Source of the DNA: DATBVX01 sp963696675
GTDB taxonomy: Bacteria > Pseudomonadota > Gammaproteobacteria > Steroidobacterales > Steroidobacteraceae
Reading direction: 5' to 3'
DNA: 64,000 bases
NCBI GenBank assembly: GCA_963696675.1
Contig: CAVOLM010000039.1
Coordinates: 1 to 64,000, forward strand
Notes under the pieces: generated by a model
Told to the model about the DNA's origin: nothing
The model's database searches: none
The model's input: the letters and a program-made list of their open reading frames with translations, nothing else
In this document: positions 7,450-19,718 of the stretch, in pieces
Layout of the letters: the number at the start of each line of letters is the position of its first letter
Numbering within the stretch: position 1 is the stretch's first letter
Made by a program: the position numbers and the translations under genes

Positions 7450-10400
7450 ATGAGCGTCAAATCCTTGCTACACCCGACTGCTGATCGCTGCTGCCGCGGC
7501 AGCTCTGACGGCGATCCAGGCGGGAACCTGCCATCGCAGCGGTGCCTGTCCTCAGCGACGCGCCACTGTTCCTCAATGGCACGGTGGCGCCGCTCAACAT
7601 GCTGGTCATGGGCCGCGACCACAAGCTCTATTACGAGGCGTACAACGACCATACGGATCTCGATGGTGACGGCACGCTCGACGTCGGTTACGACGGCTAT
7701 CTGCAGAATGCGGATGGCACGTACAAGATCAACTACTTCGGCTACTTCGATTCGTTCAAGTGCTACACCTATGACAGCGGCAACAACCGCTTCAATCCCG
7801 CTTCGGTCACGGCCAACAAGAAGTGTTCGGGGCAGTGGAGTGGTGACTGGCTGAATTACATCACCATGAGCCGCATCGATGCGCTGCGCAAAGTGCTCTA
7901 CGGTGGCTACCGTTCTACGGATGGCACCGGAGCGTCGGCGGTCACGGTGCTGGAACGCTCACTGCTTCCGCAGGACGCCCACAGCTGGGGCAAATCCTAC
8001 GAAAGTGTCGCCAAGGACGGTTACAACATCACCGAGTACACGCCGCTGTCGATACCTGCGGCTAATTCCAGCCATCTGTTCGTCAACACGACGCTGCTCG
8101 GACAGACCAACCCGCTCCTGCGCGTCATTACCAACAAGCAGGACTCCAGCCGGCCAGCCGCTCAAGATCTGGAACTGGGTGAGCATCGAGCGGCCGGTCG
8201 GAAACGATCAGGTCGTGGTTGGCACCGACGCCGCGGGCCCGGAGATCGCGCAGACGCTCACTCCACTGCCGACCGACTACCAGGTCCGCGTGAGGGTTTG
8301 CGACACGGGCCTTGGCGTCAACACGGTTGAATCGAACTGCCGTCCTTACGGCGCCGCTCCGACCTACAAGCCCACCGGCCTGCTACAGGATTTCGGCGAG
8401 GCGCAGGGCGGGGCCGGCACTGAATTGATGAAGTTCGGTTTGATCACGGGCTCCTACGCGCTCAATACGGATGGTGGCGTCCTCCGGCGCACGGTCAGCT
8501 CGATTGCGAACGAGATCAATACGGCCGATGGCACCTTCAACACCGCGGTGACCGGCATCATCCAGACACTGAACCGCCTGCGGACCACCGGTTTCGCCGG
8601 CAACTACGAGTACAACTGCGGCTGGAACGTCGCCGGGCCGATTACGGCCGGCGAGTGCCAGATGTGGGGTAATCCGATCGGCGAGATGATGTATGAAGGC
8701 TTGCGCTACTTTGCCGGCAAGCAGGCGCCGACGCCGCTGTTCAATTCATTGTTCGGTGCCGGCGAAGAGGGTTCACTCCCTGGCGGAGGTCTCCCGGTTG
8801 CGACCTGGGACGATCCGTACAGCTCCAACCCGCGTTGTGCCAAGCCATTCGAGACGGTGATCAGCGACATCAACCCGTCGTACGACACCGATAAGTTGCC
8901 CGGAACCGCTTTCGGCGCGGGCTTCGTCGGCGACCTCGCTGGCCTCAACGTCAAGAATGAGGGACAGACAATCTGGGACAACGAGCCTGGACTGGGTGGC
9001 ACGCGCAAGATCTTCATCGGTCAGTCGGGTTCGAACAGCGACAACGCCCCGACGGCGAAAGATGTGAGCAGCCTGGGCGATATCCGCGGCCTGGCGCCTG
9101 AAGAGCCGACCAAGCAGGGCGGCTATTACTCGGCGAGCGTCGCTCACTATGGCATTACGACCGATCTGAACAGCGCCACTGGAGATCAGAAAGCCTCGAC
9201 GTTTGCGGTCGCACTGGCCTCGCCGCTGCCGAGGATCGAGATTCCCGTCAATGGTCGAAAGATCACCCTGGTCCCCTTCGCCAAGACGGTCGGCGGCAGC
9301 GTGAGTGGCGTAAACGTCTCGGCTGCGAGCACGGCGTTCCAGCCCACCAACCAGATCGTCGACTTCTATGTTGATTCCCTCACGGCGACCTCCGGCAAGT
9401 TCCGCGTGAACTACGAAGACGTCGAGCAGGGCGCCGACCATGACATGGACGCGATCGCCATCTACGAATACACGGTGAACGGCAGCTCGGTCGACGTGAC
9501 AGTGACCTCCGAATATGCTGCCGGCAGCCTCATTCAGCACCTCGGCTACGTGATTTCCGGCACCGATCACGACGGCATCTATTTCGAGGTGCGTGACCAG
9601 CGACACGGCCACTGGCAGTGATCCGGACTACTTCCTCGACACTCCGGATGCATTCACCGGGACGCCGCCGGCACCTGACACCGGCGCCGACTCCTGGAAG
9701 GATGGCAAGGAGCTGCCCCTCACCCATACGCGCACCTTCTCGCCCGGGTCGACCGGGGGCGGAGAAATGCTCAAGGATCCGCTTTGGTATGCGGCCAAGT
9801 GGGGTGGCTTCCAGGACCAGGACAATAACGGCATGCCGAACCTCAGCAACGAATGGGACGAGGACAACGATGGTGACCCGGACAACTACTTCCTGGTGAC
9901 CAACGCCCTCACGCTGAATGCCCAGCTGACCAAGGCCTTCAAGGAGATCGTCTCGCGAGTGGCCTCGGCTTCCTCCGCGTCGGTGAACTCGGGCTCGATC
10001 TCGAGCGAGACGCGCGTGTACCAGGCAAAGTTCAACAGTGGCGACTGGTCGGGTCAGCTCCTCTCGTTCCCGGTGGCAATGGATGGCACGCTCGCCACGA
10101 CGGAGGAATGGGATGCAGGCAAAGTCATTCCGGCACCTGACAGTCGCAGCATCATCACCGTCAACAGCAACAGCACTGCGGCCAAGTTTCGCTGGACCGG
10201 CGCCGGCACGATCCTGGATGCGACACGCAAGAGTCAGCTCCGGCTGACCGATCCTTCCGCACCCAACGATTGGGGCCAGTATCGTCTCAACTACATCCGC
10301 GGCGACGGCGTACGCGAAGATCGCGTCAACAACATCGCCCCGGTGTTCCGTAATCGTCCGGTGCTGCCGGTCCGCAACGTCCTGGGCGACATCGTCTCGT

Positions 10401-12101
10401 CCGCCCCGGTGTTCGTCGGCAAGCCGGCGTTCCTCTACGCCGATACACTTGAGAGTGCGCCGTACTCTGCGTTCCGCACCTCGCGAGCCGGTCGCGAGAA
10501 GATCGTCTACGCGGGCGCCAACGACGGCATGTTGCATGCGTTCAACGCCACGACGGGCATTGAGCGCCTGGCTTTCATACCCGGTCAGGTCTTCAGAAAT
10601 CTGCCCGAGCTCACCAAGACGACCTATACGCATCGTTACTTTGTGGACGGCACGCCGACAGTGGGCGATGTCTTCTATGGCGGTGCCTGGCACACGGTGC
10701 TGGTCGGTGGTCTCAACAAGGGCGGACAGGGTATCTACGCTCTCGACATCACCAACCCGGGCCTCTTCGCCAGCGAAGACAACGCCAGCAGCATCTTCAT
10801 GTGGCAGTACAGCGACAAGGACGGCGACGCGAACGCCAACAACAACGACGCTGACCTCGGCTACACCTACAGCCGTCCGGCCATCGTGCGCATGCCCAAC
10901 AACGGCGGCACGCCCGGCAAGTGGGTGGCGGTCTTCGGCAACGGCTACAACAACACCGAGAACGATGCAGCTGCCGGCGGTGCGGTCAGCGCTACCGGCA
11001 ACGCGGTGCTCTACATCGTGGACATCCAGACGGGCAATCTGATCAAGAAGATCGATACCAAGTTCGGTGCCGCACAGGATCCGCTGGCCCAGTCGCGACC
11101 GAATGGTCTCGCCACTCCGGCGCTGGTGGATCTGAATGGTGATTCGATGGTCGACTTCGCTTACGCGGGCGACCTGTTCGGAAACATGTGGAAGTTCAAG
11201 TTCCCCGACGGCAATTCCGCCAATTGGGACGTCGCCTACTATTCAGGCACGACTCCTGTGCCGCTCTACGTCGCGCAGGATTCGGCCGGCCGGCGCCAGC
11301 CGATCACCTCGCGCCCGGAAGTCGGCCGCGGTCCGAAAGGCGCTGGCATGGTAGTGCTGTTTGGCACCGGCAAGTTCACGGAAGCGAACGACAAGGTCGT
11401 ACCGACAGTTGTTGCCAACCAGAGGACGCAGACCTTCTACGGCATCATCGATCCGAACCTCGGCGCCACAGACCCGCTGGTCGGTCGCGCGGCAACACTG
11501 ACGCCACAGCAGATCCTGGTGGAGAAGATGTTTACGTTCGTGAACCCCGGTAGCGACCCGGCCAGCACCGCGGATGACACGACGTACACTGCGCCGGTAC
11601 GTGTTACGAGCCAGAATCCGGCAGCGGCGAACACACGCGGCTGGTACATGGATCTGCTCTCGGGCACGCCAGGTCTTCCGCCCCCGGCGGGCTTCAAGGG
11701 CGAGATGCAGGTGACCGATTCCATCCTGCGCAACGGGCGGGTCATCTTTACGACCCTGATCCCGGACCCGGATCCGTGTAATTCGGGTGGCACCAGCTGG
11801 CTGATGGAAATGGATGCGCTGACGTGGCTCACACCTGCAGCTGCCGCCATTCGACGTCAATCGTGACGGCAAATTCGACAACCAGGACCTCGTGACGACG
11901 ACGCTCCCGGATGGCTCGACCTACACGGGCCCGATGAGCGGTCTGCAATCGGAAGTGGGCATCACGCCGAAGCCCGGCATCCTTGCGGGCGAGAAGGCGG
12001 AGTACAAGTACACTCCGGGCACGTCCGGCAACATCCAGATGACGATCGAAAACCCTGGCGCCAACGCGCTCGGGCGCCAGTCGTGGCGGCAGATCAGATA
12101 G
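7450..12101 (+). CDS. pilY1: Type IV pilus tip-associated adhesin PilY1 (five frameshifts)
   Basis: PilY1 is a large secreted protein that sits at the pilus tip, regulates extension/retraction and acts in adhesion and surface sensing. The reconstructed protein is about 1,550 residues: a signal peptide (LLIAAAAAALTAIQ, ending before AVPVLSDAPLF), a long N-terminal region with LNMLVMGRDHKLYYEAYND, and a C-terminal seven-bladed propeller with YAGANDGMLHAF, GGLNKGGQGIYALD and VALVDLNGDS-like blades. Calcium-loop-like Asp-rich motifs occur (DLNGDSMVDF, DVNRDGKFDN). Shifts near 7471, 7529, 8147, 9603 and 11823 are each consistent with one extra base. The gene ends at the TAG at 12099-12101. Confidence 0.9.
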
Positions 12102-12116
12102 GCAACGCTCCTGCAG

Positions 12117-12137
12117 CCCTCTCCCGCTGGGAGAGGG
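12117..12137. repeat. REP-like palindrome CCCTCTCCC-GCT-GGGAGAGGG
   Basis: A perfect 9-bp stem with a 3-base loop between pilY1 and pilE. The CCCTCTCCC...GGGAGAGGG motif is a familiar intergenic palindrome in Xanthomonadales-type genomes. I saw only this copy in the window. It may stabilise the pilY1 mRNA end or attenuate read-through into pilE. Confidence 0.6.
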
Positions 12138-12162
12138 CGCGGGAGATGTCCAAGGAGCTTTC

Positions 12163-12576
12163 ATGAGCAGCATTCGTCATCAACGCGGTGTGACCTTGAT
12201 GGAGCTGATGGTGGTGATGGTGATCGTCGGCATCCTGGCCGCCATCGCGTACCCTGCCTATCGACAGACGGTGATGCGCACCAATCGCACCAATGCCAAG
12301 ACGGCACTGACGCAGACAGCCCAGAATCTCGAGCGCTGCTTTACGCGCACCAACACATATGTCGGTTGCGTGGCACTGCCGTTCACGACAGCCGAAGGCA
12401 ATTACCAGATCAGCGAGGCTGCAGCGGCGACTGCGACGACTTTCAGCCTGCAAGCAGTGCCGCAAGGCACTCAGGCGCAGGACGCCCAGTGCGCTACGTT
12501 CACCCTCAACCAGGCCAATGTGCGGGCAGTGACGGGATCGTTGGCGGCTACTCCGCAGCAGTGCTGGGGCCGCTGA
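12163..12576 (+). CDS. pilE: Type IV pilin-like protein PilE
   Basis: A 137-residue pilin-fold minor pilin. The leader MSSIRHQRG is followed by VTLMELMVVMVIVGILAAIAYPAY, with Val instead of Phe at +1 and Glu at +5. Two cysteine pairs are placed as in PilE-type minor pilins (CFTRTNTYVGC near the middle, C...QQC at the end). An AAGGAG ribosome site lies 7 bases before the ATG. This is the last gene of the fimT-pilV-pilW-pilX-pilY1-pilE locus and it is convergent with uvrA. Confidence 0.92.
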   Translation: MSSIRHQRGVTLMELMVVMVIVGILAAIAYPAYRQTVMRTNRTNAKTALTQTAQNLERCFTRTNTYVGCVALPFTTAEGNYQISEAAAATATTFSLQAVPQGTQAQDAQCATFTLNQANVRAVTGSLAATPQQCWGR

Positions 12577-12588
12577 TTTCTTGCGAGG

Positions 12589-12637
12589 CTGGCGGGCGGC
12601 GGTTGGCCCACATCTCTTACTAACCGCTGACCGCCAG
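12589..12637. terminator. Two-part hairpin between convergent pilE and uvrA
   Basis: Outer stem CTGGCGG (12589-12595) / CCGCCAG (12631-12637) and inner stem GCGGTT (12599-12604) / AACCGC (12622-12627) are separated by a symmetric 3x3 internal loop. It sits in the 80-base gap between two convergent genes, where a two-way terminator is expected. T-runs are poor. Confidence 0.45.
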
Positions 12638-12656
12638 TCGTCTCGCTCCTCGGTCT

Positions 12657-15487
<2,831 letters not shown>

Positions 15488-15555
15488 CGCGTAACTGGTC
15501 GGCGGTTTAGAGAGCCGTGCAAGTGCTCGTCGGGCGGCAAAAATGCCAGCCGGGT

Positions 15556-15585
15556 ACTATACGCGCGGCCTCAAGTTCGGCGCAA
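15556..15585 (-). promoter_or_regulatory. Candidate uvrA promoter
   Basis: On the minus strand TTGCGC (15585-15580, 4 of 6) and TATAGT (15561-15556, 5 of 6) are 18 bases apart. The start would be about 60-65 bases before the uvrA ATG. No E. coli-type LexA box (CTGT-N8-ACAG) was found in the uvrA-ssb gap. Confidence 0.4.
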
Positions 15586-15752
15586 AGCCGGAGCCGGTCC
15601 GATTTCAGTGATGGGCCGGGTTGGCGCGTTTCTGTCCGTTTCCGCAAGGGTTGCAGATGCATCCCGCGGTGGCGGCGCATAGAATACCGCCCCTTCACCG
15701 CCCGACTGACCCTCGGCACGTTCACGATCTCACTTCTGTCTCGGAGGCTTCC

Positions 15753-16211
15753 ATGGCTCGCGGCGTCAACAAGGTGATTCTCATCGGCCACCTCGGCGCC
15801 GATCCCGAAACCAAGTCGATGCCGAGCGGCATGTCGGTAGCGAACCTGAGCCTCGCCACGTCGGAGTCGTACAAGGACAAGCAGACTAACGAGTGGCAGG
15901 AGCGTACCGAGTGGCACAGGGTGGCGCTGTTCGGCCGACTCGCCGAAATCGCGGGCGAGTACCTGCGCAAAGGCTCACAGGTCTACATCGAAGGGCGCCT
16001 GCGCACGCGAAAGTGGCAGGACAAGCAGGGCAACGATCGCTACAGCACGGAAATCGTCGCAGCCGAAATGCAGATGCTGGGCGGACGCGGTGGAGCAGCT
16101 GGCGGCGCGAGCGCGGGTGCGGAAACGAGGCCGGCACGCAGTGCCGCGCCCGAACCTGCCGCGAGCGGCGGCGAGCGCGACACCGAGTTCGACGACGACA
16201 TTCCCTTCTAG
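15753..16211 (+). CDS. ssb: Single-stranded DNA-binding protein
   Basis: SSB coats single-stranded DNA in replication, repair and recombination. The 152-residue protein has a complete OB fold (MARGVNKVILIGHLGADPE, with WQERTEWHRVALFGRLAE and GSQVYIEGRL). A short Gly/Ala/Pro-rich linker follows, and the protein ends in the acidic tip DDDIPF, which recruits partner proteins. GGAGG lies 8 bases before the ATG. The gene is intact and divergent from uvrA. Confidence 0.96.
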   Translation: MARGVNKVILIGHLGADPETKSMPSGMSVANLSLATSESYKDKQTNEWQERTEWHRVALFGRLAEIAGEYLRKGSQVYIEGRLRTRKWQDKQGNDRYSTEIVAAEMQMLGGRGGAAGGASAGAETRPARSAAPEPAASGGERDTEFDDDIPF

Positions 16212-16225
16212 CCCCAGGAGCCACC

Positions 16226-16985
16226 ATGCGCGCATTGATCGCTTCGACCCTGATCGTCGCAGCGTCCGTCTCTCTGGCAGCGCCGGATACAGCGGTCTAC
16301 GAACAGGCTGTTGCGCACGCGGGCCGAAGTGCCAAGGACCTCGAACGCGATGCGCGCGAGCGTCCCGCCGAGGTCATGGCATTCGCGGGTTTCAAGCCCG
16401 GGATGCATGTTGCCGATATCTTCGCCGGTGGCGGCTACTACAGCGAGCTCATCAGCTATGTCGTCGGATCGACGGGCGAAGTGCTGATGGTCAACAACGT
16501 GCCGTACGAGGATTACGCGAAGGACGACATCAAGGCGCGCTTCAGCGACGAGAAGCGCCTGCCGAACGTCAAGCGCTCGGTCATCGAGAGTTGCGATCTG
16601 CAGCTTCGGCACTGCGACGCTCGATGCGGCAACCATCGTGATGTCATATCACGACCTCTTTTATGCCGATCCGCTCAACGGCTGGCCGAAGATCGATGAG
16701 CCTCACTTTCTCGACCAGATCTATACGGCGCTCAAGCCGGGTGGCGCCTTCCTGATCGTGGATCACGCGGCGAAGGCGGGGGCGGGCGCGAGTGTCGCAC
16801 TCTCCCTGCACCGCATGGATGAAGACTTCGCGATCAAGGACATCACCAGTCACGGCTTCGTGTACGAGGGGCACTACGACAAGCTGCGCAACGCGGCTGA
16901 CGATCGCAGCAAGATCGTGTTCGACAAGGAAATCCGTGGCAAGACGGATCGGTTCGTGCACCTGTACCGCAAACCGAAGGCGTGA
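16226..16985 (+). CDS. Signal-peptide-bearing class I SAM methyltransferase-like protein (one frameshift)
   Basis: About 252 residues with an N-terminal signal peptide (MRALIASTLIVAASVSLAAP), then a Rossmann-type methyltransferase domain: PGMHVADIFAGGGYYSELIS is motif I with a glycine-rich loop, DAATIVMSYHDLFY is motif IV-like, and LKPGGAFLIVDH is the post-motif strand. Proteins of this type are known from proteobacteria as predicted methyltransferases with signal peptides. An exported SAM enzyme is puzzling because SAM is cytosolic, so the activity may differ. The frame shifts near 16600 (one extra base). It begins 14 bases after ssb with CAGGAG upstream. Confidence 0.75.
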
Positions 16986-17002
16986 ATTCTCTTAGGGGTG
17001 GC

Positions 17003-17251
17003 TTAGTCGCGACGTCCGATCTGGTGCGTCGGGATGCGAGTCTCTACACGCGGTGTCGCCGGGTTATTGGCACATCCGGAGCAGCCTGAGAGCCGCGCGG
17101 CGCGTCGCTGACGGATGCTTTCCGGAAGGACGCGGTCGAGCATCGCATCGATACCCGAGCGCCAGCTCGCCGGCATCAGCACGTACGCCGCATAGAGCGT
17201 ACTTGCAGCTACGGCAATGGCTACGAGCATTACCTGAATCCAGTACGACAC
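17003..17251 (-). CDS. Small membrane protein with CxxC, downstream of feoB
   Basis: An 82-residue protein with one N-terminal transmembrane helix (VMLVAIAVAASTLYAAYVL), a basic stretch and a C-terminal cysteine pair in GCSGCANNP. It sits 1 base after feoB on the same strand, where other bacteria carry feoC or a small Cys-containing membrane protein. The cysteines could bind a metal or an Fe-S cluster as a FeoB accessory; this is inference from position. It does not look like winged-helix FeoC. Confidence 0.68.
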   Translation of the reverse strand: MSYWIQVMLVAIAVAASTLYAAYVLMPASWRSGIDAMLDRVLPESIRQRRAARLSGCSGCANNPATPRVETRIPTHQIGRRD

Positions 17252-17252
17252 G

Positions 17253-19131
17253 TCAGGCTCCCAGCGCGCGGGCCACGTGAAAGGTCGTGCCCGCGGCGAG
17301 GTACGCGAGCAGAAACATATACCCGGCCATGATCAATGGATAGCGCCAGGAGTTGGTTTCCCGCTTGACGACCGCAAGGGTCGAAAGGCACTGAGGCGCA
17401 AACACATACCAGGCAAGCAGCGCGAGCGCGGTAGCGATGCCCCATTCAGAAGAAATCATCGGAATGAGGTCACCGGCAACATCCTGCTTCGCTGCCGACA
17501 GCGCATAGACTGTACCCAGTGCGCCCACTGCGACCTCGCGGGCCGCCAGCCCGACGACCAGTGCGATGCAGATCTTCCAGTTGAAACCGATCGGCCCGAA
17601 GATCACGGCCAACGCCGCCCCGAGGCGTCCCGCGATGCTGTATTCGATCGCTGGTCCCTCGGCGCCTGGCGGAGGAGCCGGGAAGGAGCTGAGGAACCAC
17701 AGCAGGACCATCAGCGAGAGAATGATCGTGCCCACCCGTGTCAGGAAGATCTCGACGCGTTGCCACAGACCGATGCGCAGATTCCTGAGGCTCGGCCAGT
17801 GGTACGCGGGTAGCTCCATCTGCAACGCCTGGATCGAGCGACGCGAGCTGGCGAGCTTGAGAAGCCACGCCACGAGCATCGCACCAGCCACTCCCGCGAC
17901 ATACAGAACGAAAAGAACCAATCCCTGCAGCTCGAAGTAGCGGCCCACTGTGAGCGCGGGGATGAATGCTGCGATGAGCAGCGCATAGACGGGCAGCCGC
18001 GCCGAACAGGTCATGAGAGGCGCAACCATGATCGTGACCAGGCGGTCGCGCGCGCTGGGAATCGTGCGTGTAGCCATGATGCCGGGAATGGCACACGCAA
18101 AGCTGGACAGCAGCGGAATGAAAGAACGGCCCGAGAGACCTACGCCACCCATCAGCCGATCGAGAAGGAACGCGGCACGCGGCAGATAACCGGAGTCCTC
18201 GAGGAGCAGGATGAAAAAAAACAGGATCACGATCTGCGGCAGGAACACGAGGACGCTGCCGACGCCGGCGACGACGCCATCGGTGAGAAGGCTGCGCAAC
18301 GGTCCCGCGGGGAGGGTGGCAGTGAGCCATGCGCCAACCTGACTCACGCCGGCGTCGATCGCATTCATGACCGGCTGGGCCCAGCTGAAAACCGCCTGAA
18401 AGATCAGGAACAGCACGACGCCCAGGATTGCGACGCCGAGCACCGGATGCAGCAGCACGCGATCGATGCGATCGCTGAGCAACATCGCAGTTTCGCGGTC
18501 CGCGCCAATGGCGAGGAGGATGCGCTGGACTTCGCGATGGTCGTGGAGCGTATTTGACTGGATCGCGGCGACCGCCGGCGACGCTACGCGCAGGCAGCGA
18601 CTGCACTTCCCGTTCCAGTCGTTCCGCGAGGCGCCGGCTGCCGTCGGCGCGCACCGCGACAGTTTCGACTACGGGTACGCCCAGTTCACGTGCGAGCGCT
18701 GTGGTGTCGATGTCGAGGCCGCGCTTGCGAGCCAGGTCCACCATGTTGAGCGCGACGATGAGTGGGCGCCCGAGTCGCTTCAGGCCCAGTACCAGGCGCA
18801 GGTGCTGGCGCAGGTTCGTCGCATCTACCACAGCGACCAGCAGGTCGGGCACGGGCTCGCCGGCACGTCGACCGAACAACACGTCGCACACCACCTGCTC
18901 GTCGATGCTGCTCGGGTTGAGACTGTAGGAACCTGGAAGATCGAGCACGCGAACACTCTGCCCACCCGAGGTGTGCAGCGTGCCCTCTTTGCGCTCGACG
19001 GTAACCCCGGCGTAGTTGGCGATCTTCTGTCGGCTGCCGGTCAACAGATTGAAGAGCGCCGTCTTACCGCAGTTGGGATTGCCGACGAGCGCGACGAGGG
19101 GGCTCGTCGACGCGGCGGCGGAAGACGTCAT
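17253..19131 (-). CDS. feoB: Ferrous iron transporter FeoB (one frameshift)
   Basis: FeoB is the inner-membrane Fe(II) permease with a cytosolic G domain. The G motifs are visible: G1 GNPNCGKT (residues 17-24), G2 region NYAGVTVE, G3 DLPGSYSL, G4 NMVD. After a helical GDI-like linker come the membrane helices with two Gate motifs (SFACAIPGIMATRTI and WYVFAPQCLSTLA). The conserved CxxxG-type cysteines are present. The protein would be about 620 residues, on the short side for FeoB. One extra base near 18560 breaks the frame between the G domain and the permease. The ATG overlaps the feoA stop (ATGA). Confidence 0.93.
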
Positions 19132-19419
19132 GGCGCTGGATCAGCCTCCGGTTGCGTGCGTTCGATCCGGATGCAATCGGCTTCGTGTCGCCGCAGGGCG
19201 AAGGTGGAGGTTCCGACCCGTACTGCGATGGGCTCGCCACCGAACGGTCCGCGAGCCACGACGCGCAGGCGCTCGCCAACGAAAAAACCGAGCTCGGATA
19301 GTCGTTGCCCAAGTGCTGCGCCCGCCGCATGGCGCGGTGGATCGACCGCGGCGACGTACGCGGTGTCATCTACCGCGAGTTCGCTCAGGCGCGATGGGGC
19401 TTGCTCTGTCGGCTTTCAT
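19128..19419 (-). CDS. feoA: Ferrous iron transport protein A (FeoA; one frameshift near the start)
   Basis: FeoA is the small SH3-like cytosolic partner of FeoB. Reading the minus strand gives LSELAVDDTAYVAAVD, GQRLSELGFFVGERLRVVAR and GGEPIAVRVGTSTFALRR, a continuous FeoA domain of about 85 residues that ends in a TGA overlapping the feoB ATG. In this frame there is no normal start codon. The likely start is the ATG at 19419 (MKADRASP), which is one base out of phase; an extra C in the CCCC run near 19395 explains it. A Fur-box promoter lies directly upstream. Confidence 0.8.
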
Positions 19420-19440
19420 AGGTGCTCGAAAGTATTCGGG

Positions 19441-19469
19441 ATAGTACTGCAAATGCGAATCACTCTCAA
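19441..19469 (-). promoter_or_regulatory. feoAB promoter
   Basis: On the minus strand TTGAGA (19469-19464, 5 of 6) and TACTAT (19446-19441, 4 of 6) are exactly 17 bases apart and face feoA, 22 bases upstream of its ATG. The spacer and -35 box are covered by a Fur-box-like sequence. Confidence 0.65.
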
Positions 19470-19470
19470 A
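19452..19470 (-). promoter_or_regulatory. Fur box over the feoA promoter
   Basis: AATGCGAATCACTCTCAAA matches the common Fur site AATGAGAATCATTCTCATT at 16 of 19 positions and keeps its dyad. It overlaps the -35 element and the spacer, so iron-loaded Fur would block RNA polymerase. This predicts feoAB induction when iron is scarce. Confidence 0.7.
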
Positions 19471-19718
19471 CACATTTTTGTTGAACCGTGCGCCGGTCGA
19501 GCTCCTATGTTCAAACGCACCCGGTGCCCCAAGCCCTTCACGCGCATGGGTCTCCTCGCGTCGTCACGCTTTTGGCCCCACGCACCGCGCAGGGGCGCCT
19601 AATTGGCTGATTTTCATGGTTCCAGGGGGTTGCCCGCAGATGCCGGGTCCGGCAGGCAGCGCTTCAATTATTCACATCAACCCGCTAACCTCTCCGGCCC
19701 TTTCCCAGCGAGCCTTCA
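19471..19718. other. Gap between feoA and miaB
   Basis: About 250 bases with no supported gene. It carries the upstream end of the feo promoter region and the leader of miaB. I see no clear promoter, terminator or RNA element in it. Confidence 0.4.

Noticed and set aside
8773..10693. Long open frames on the minus strand across pilY1 (8773-9612 and 9530-10693)
   Set aside because: They are mirror frames of a high-GC coding region; the plus-strand PilY1 protein explains the DNA fully and the minus products have no recognisable domain.
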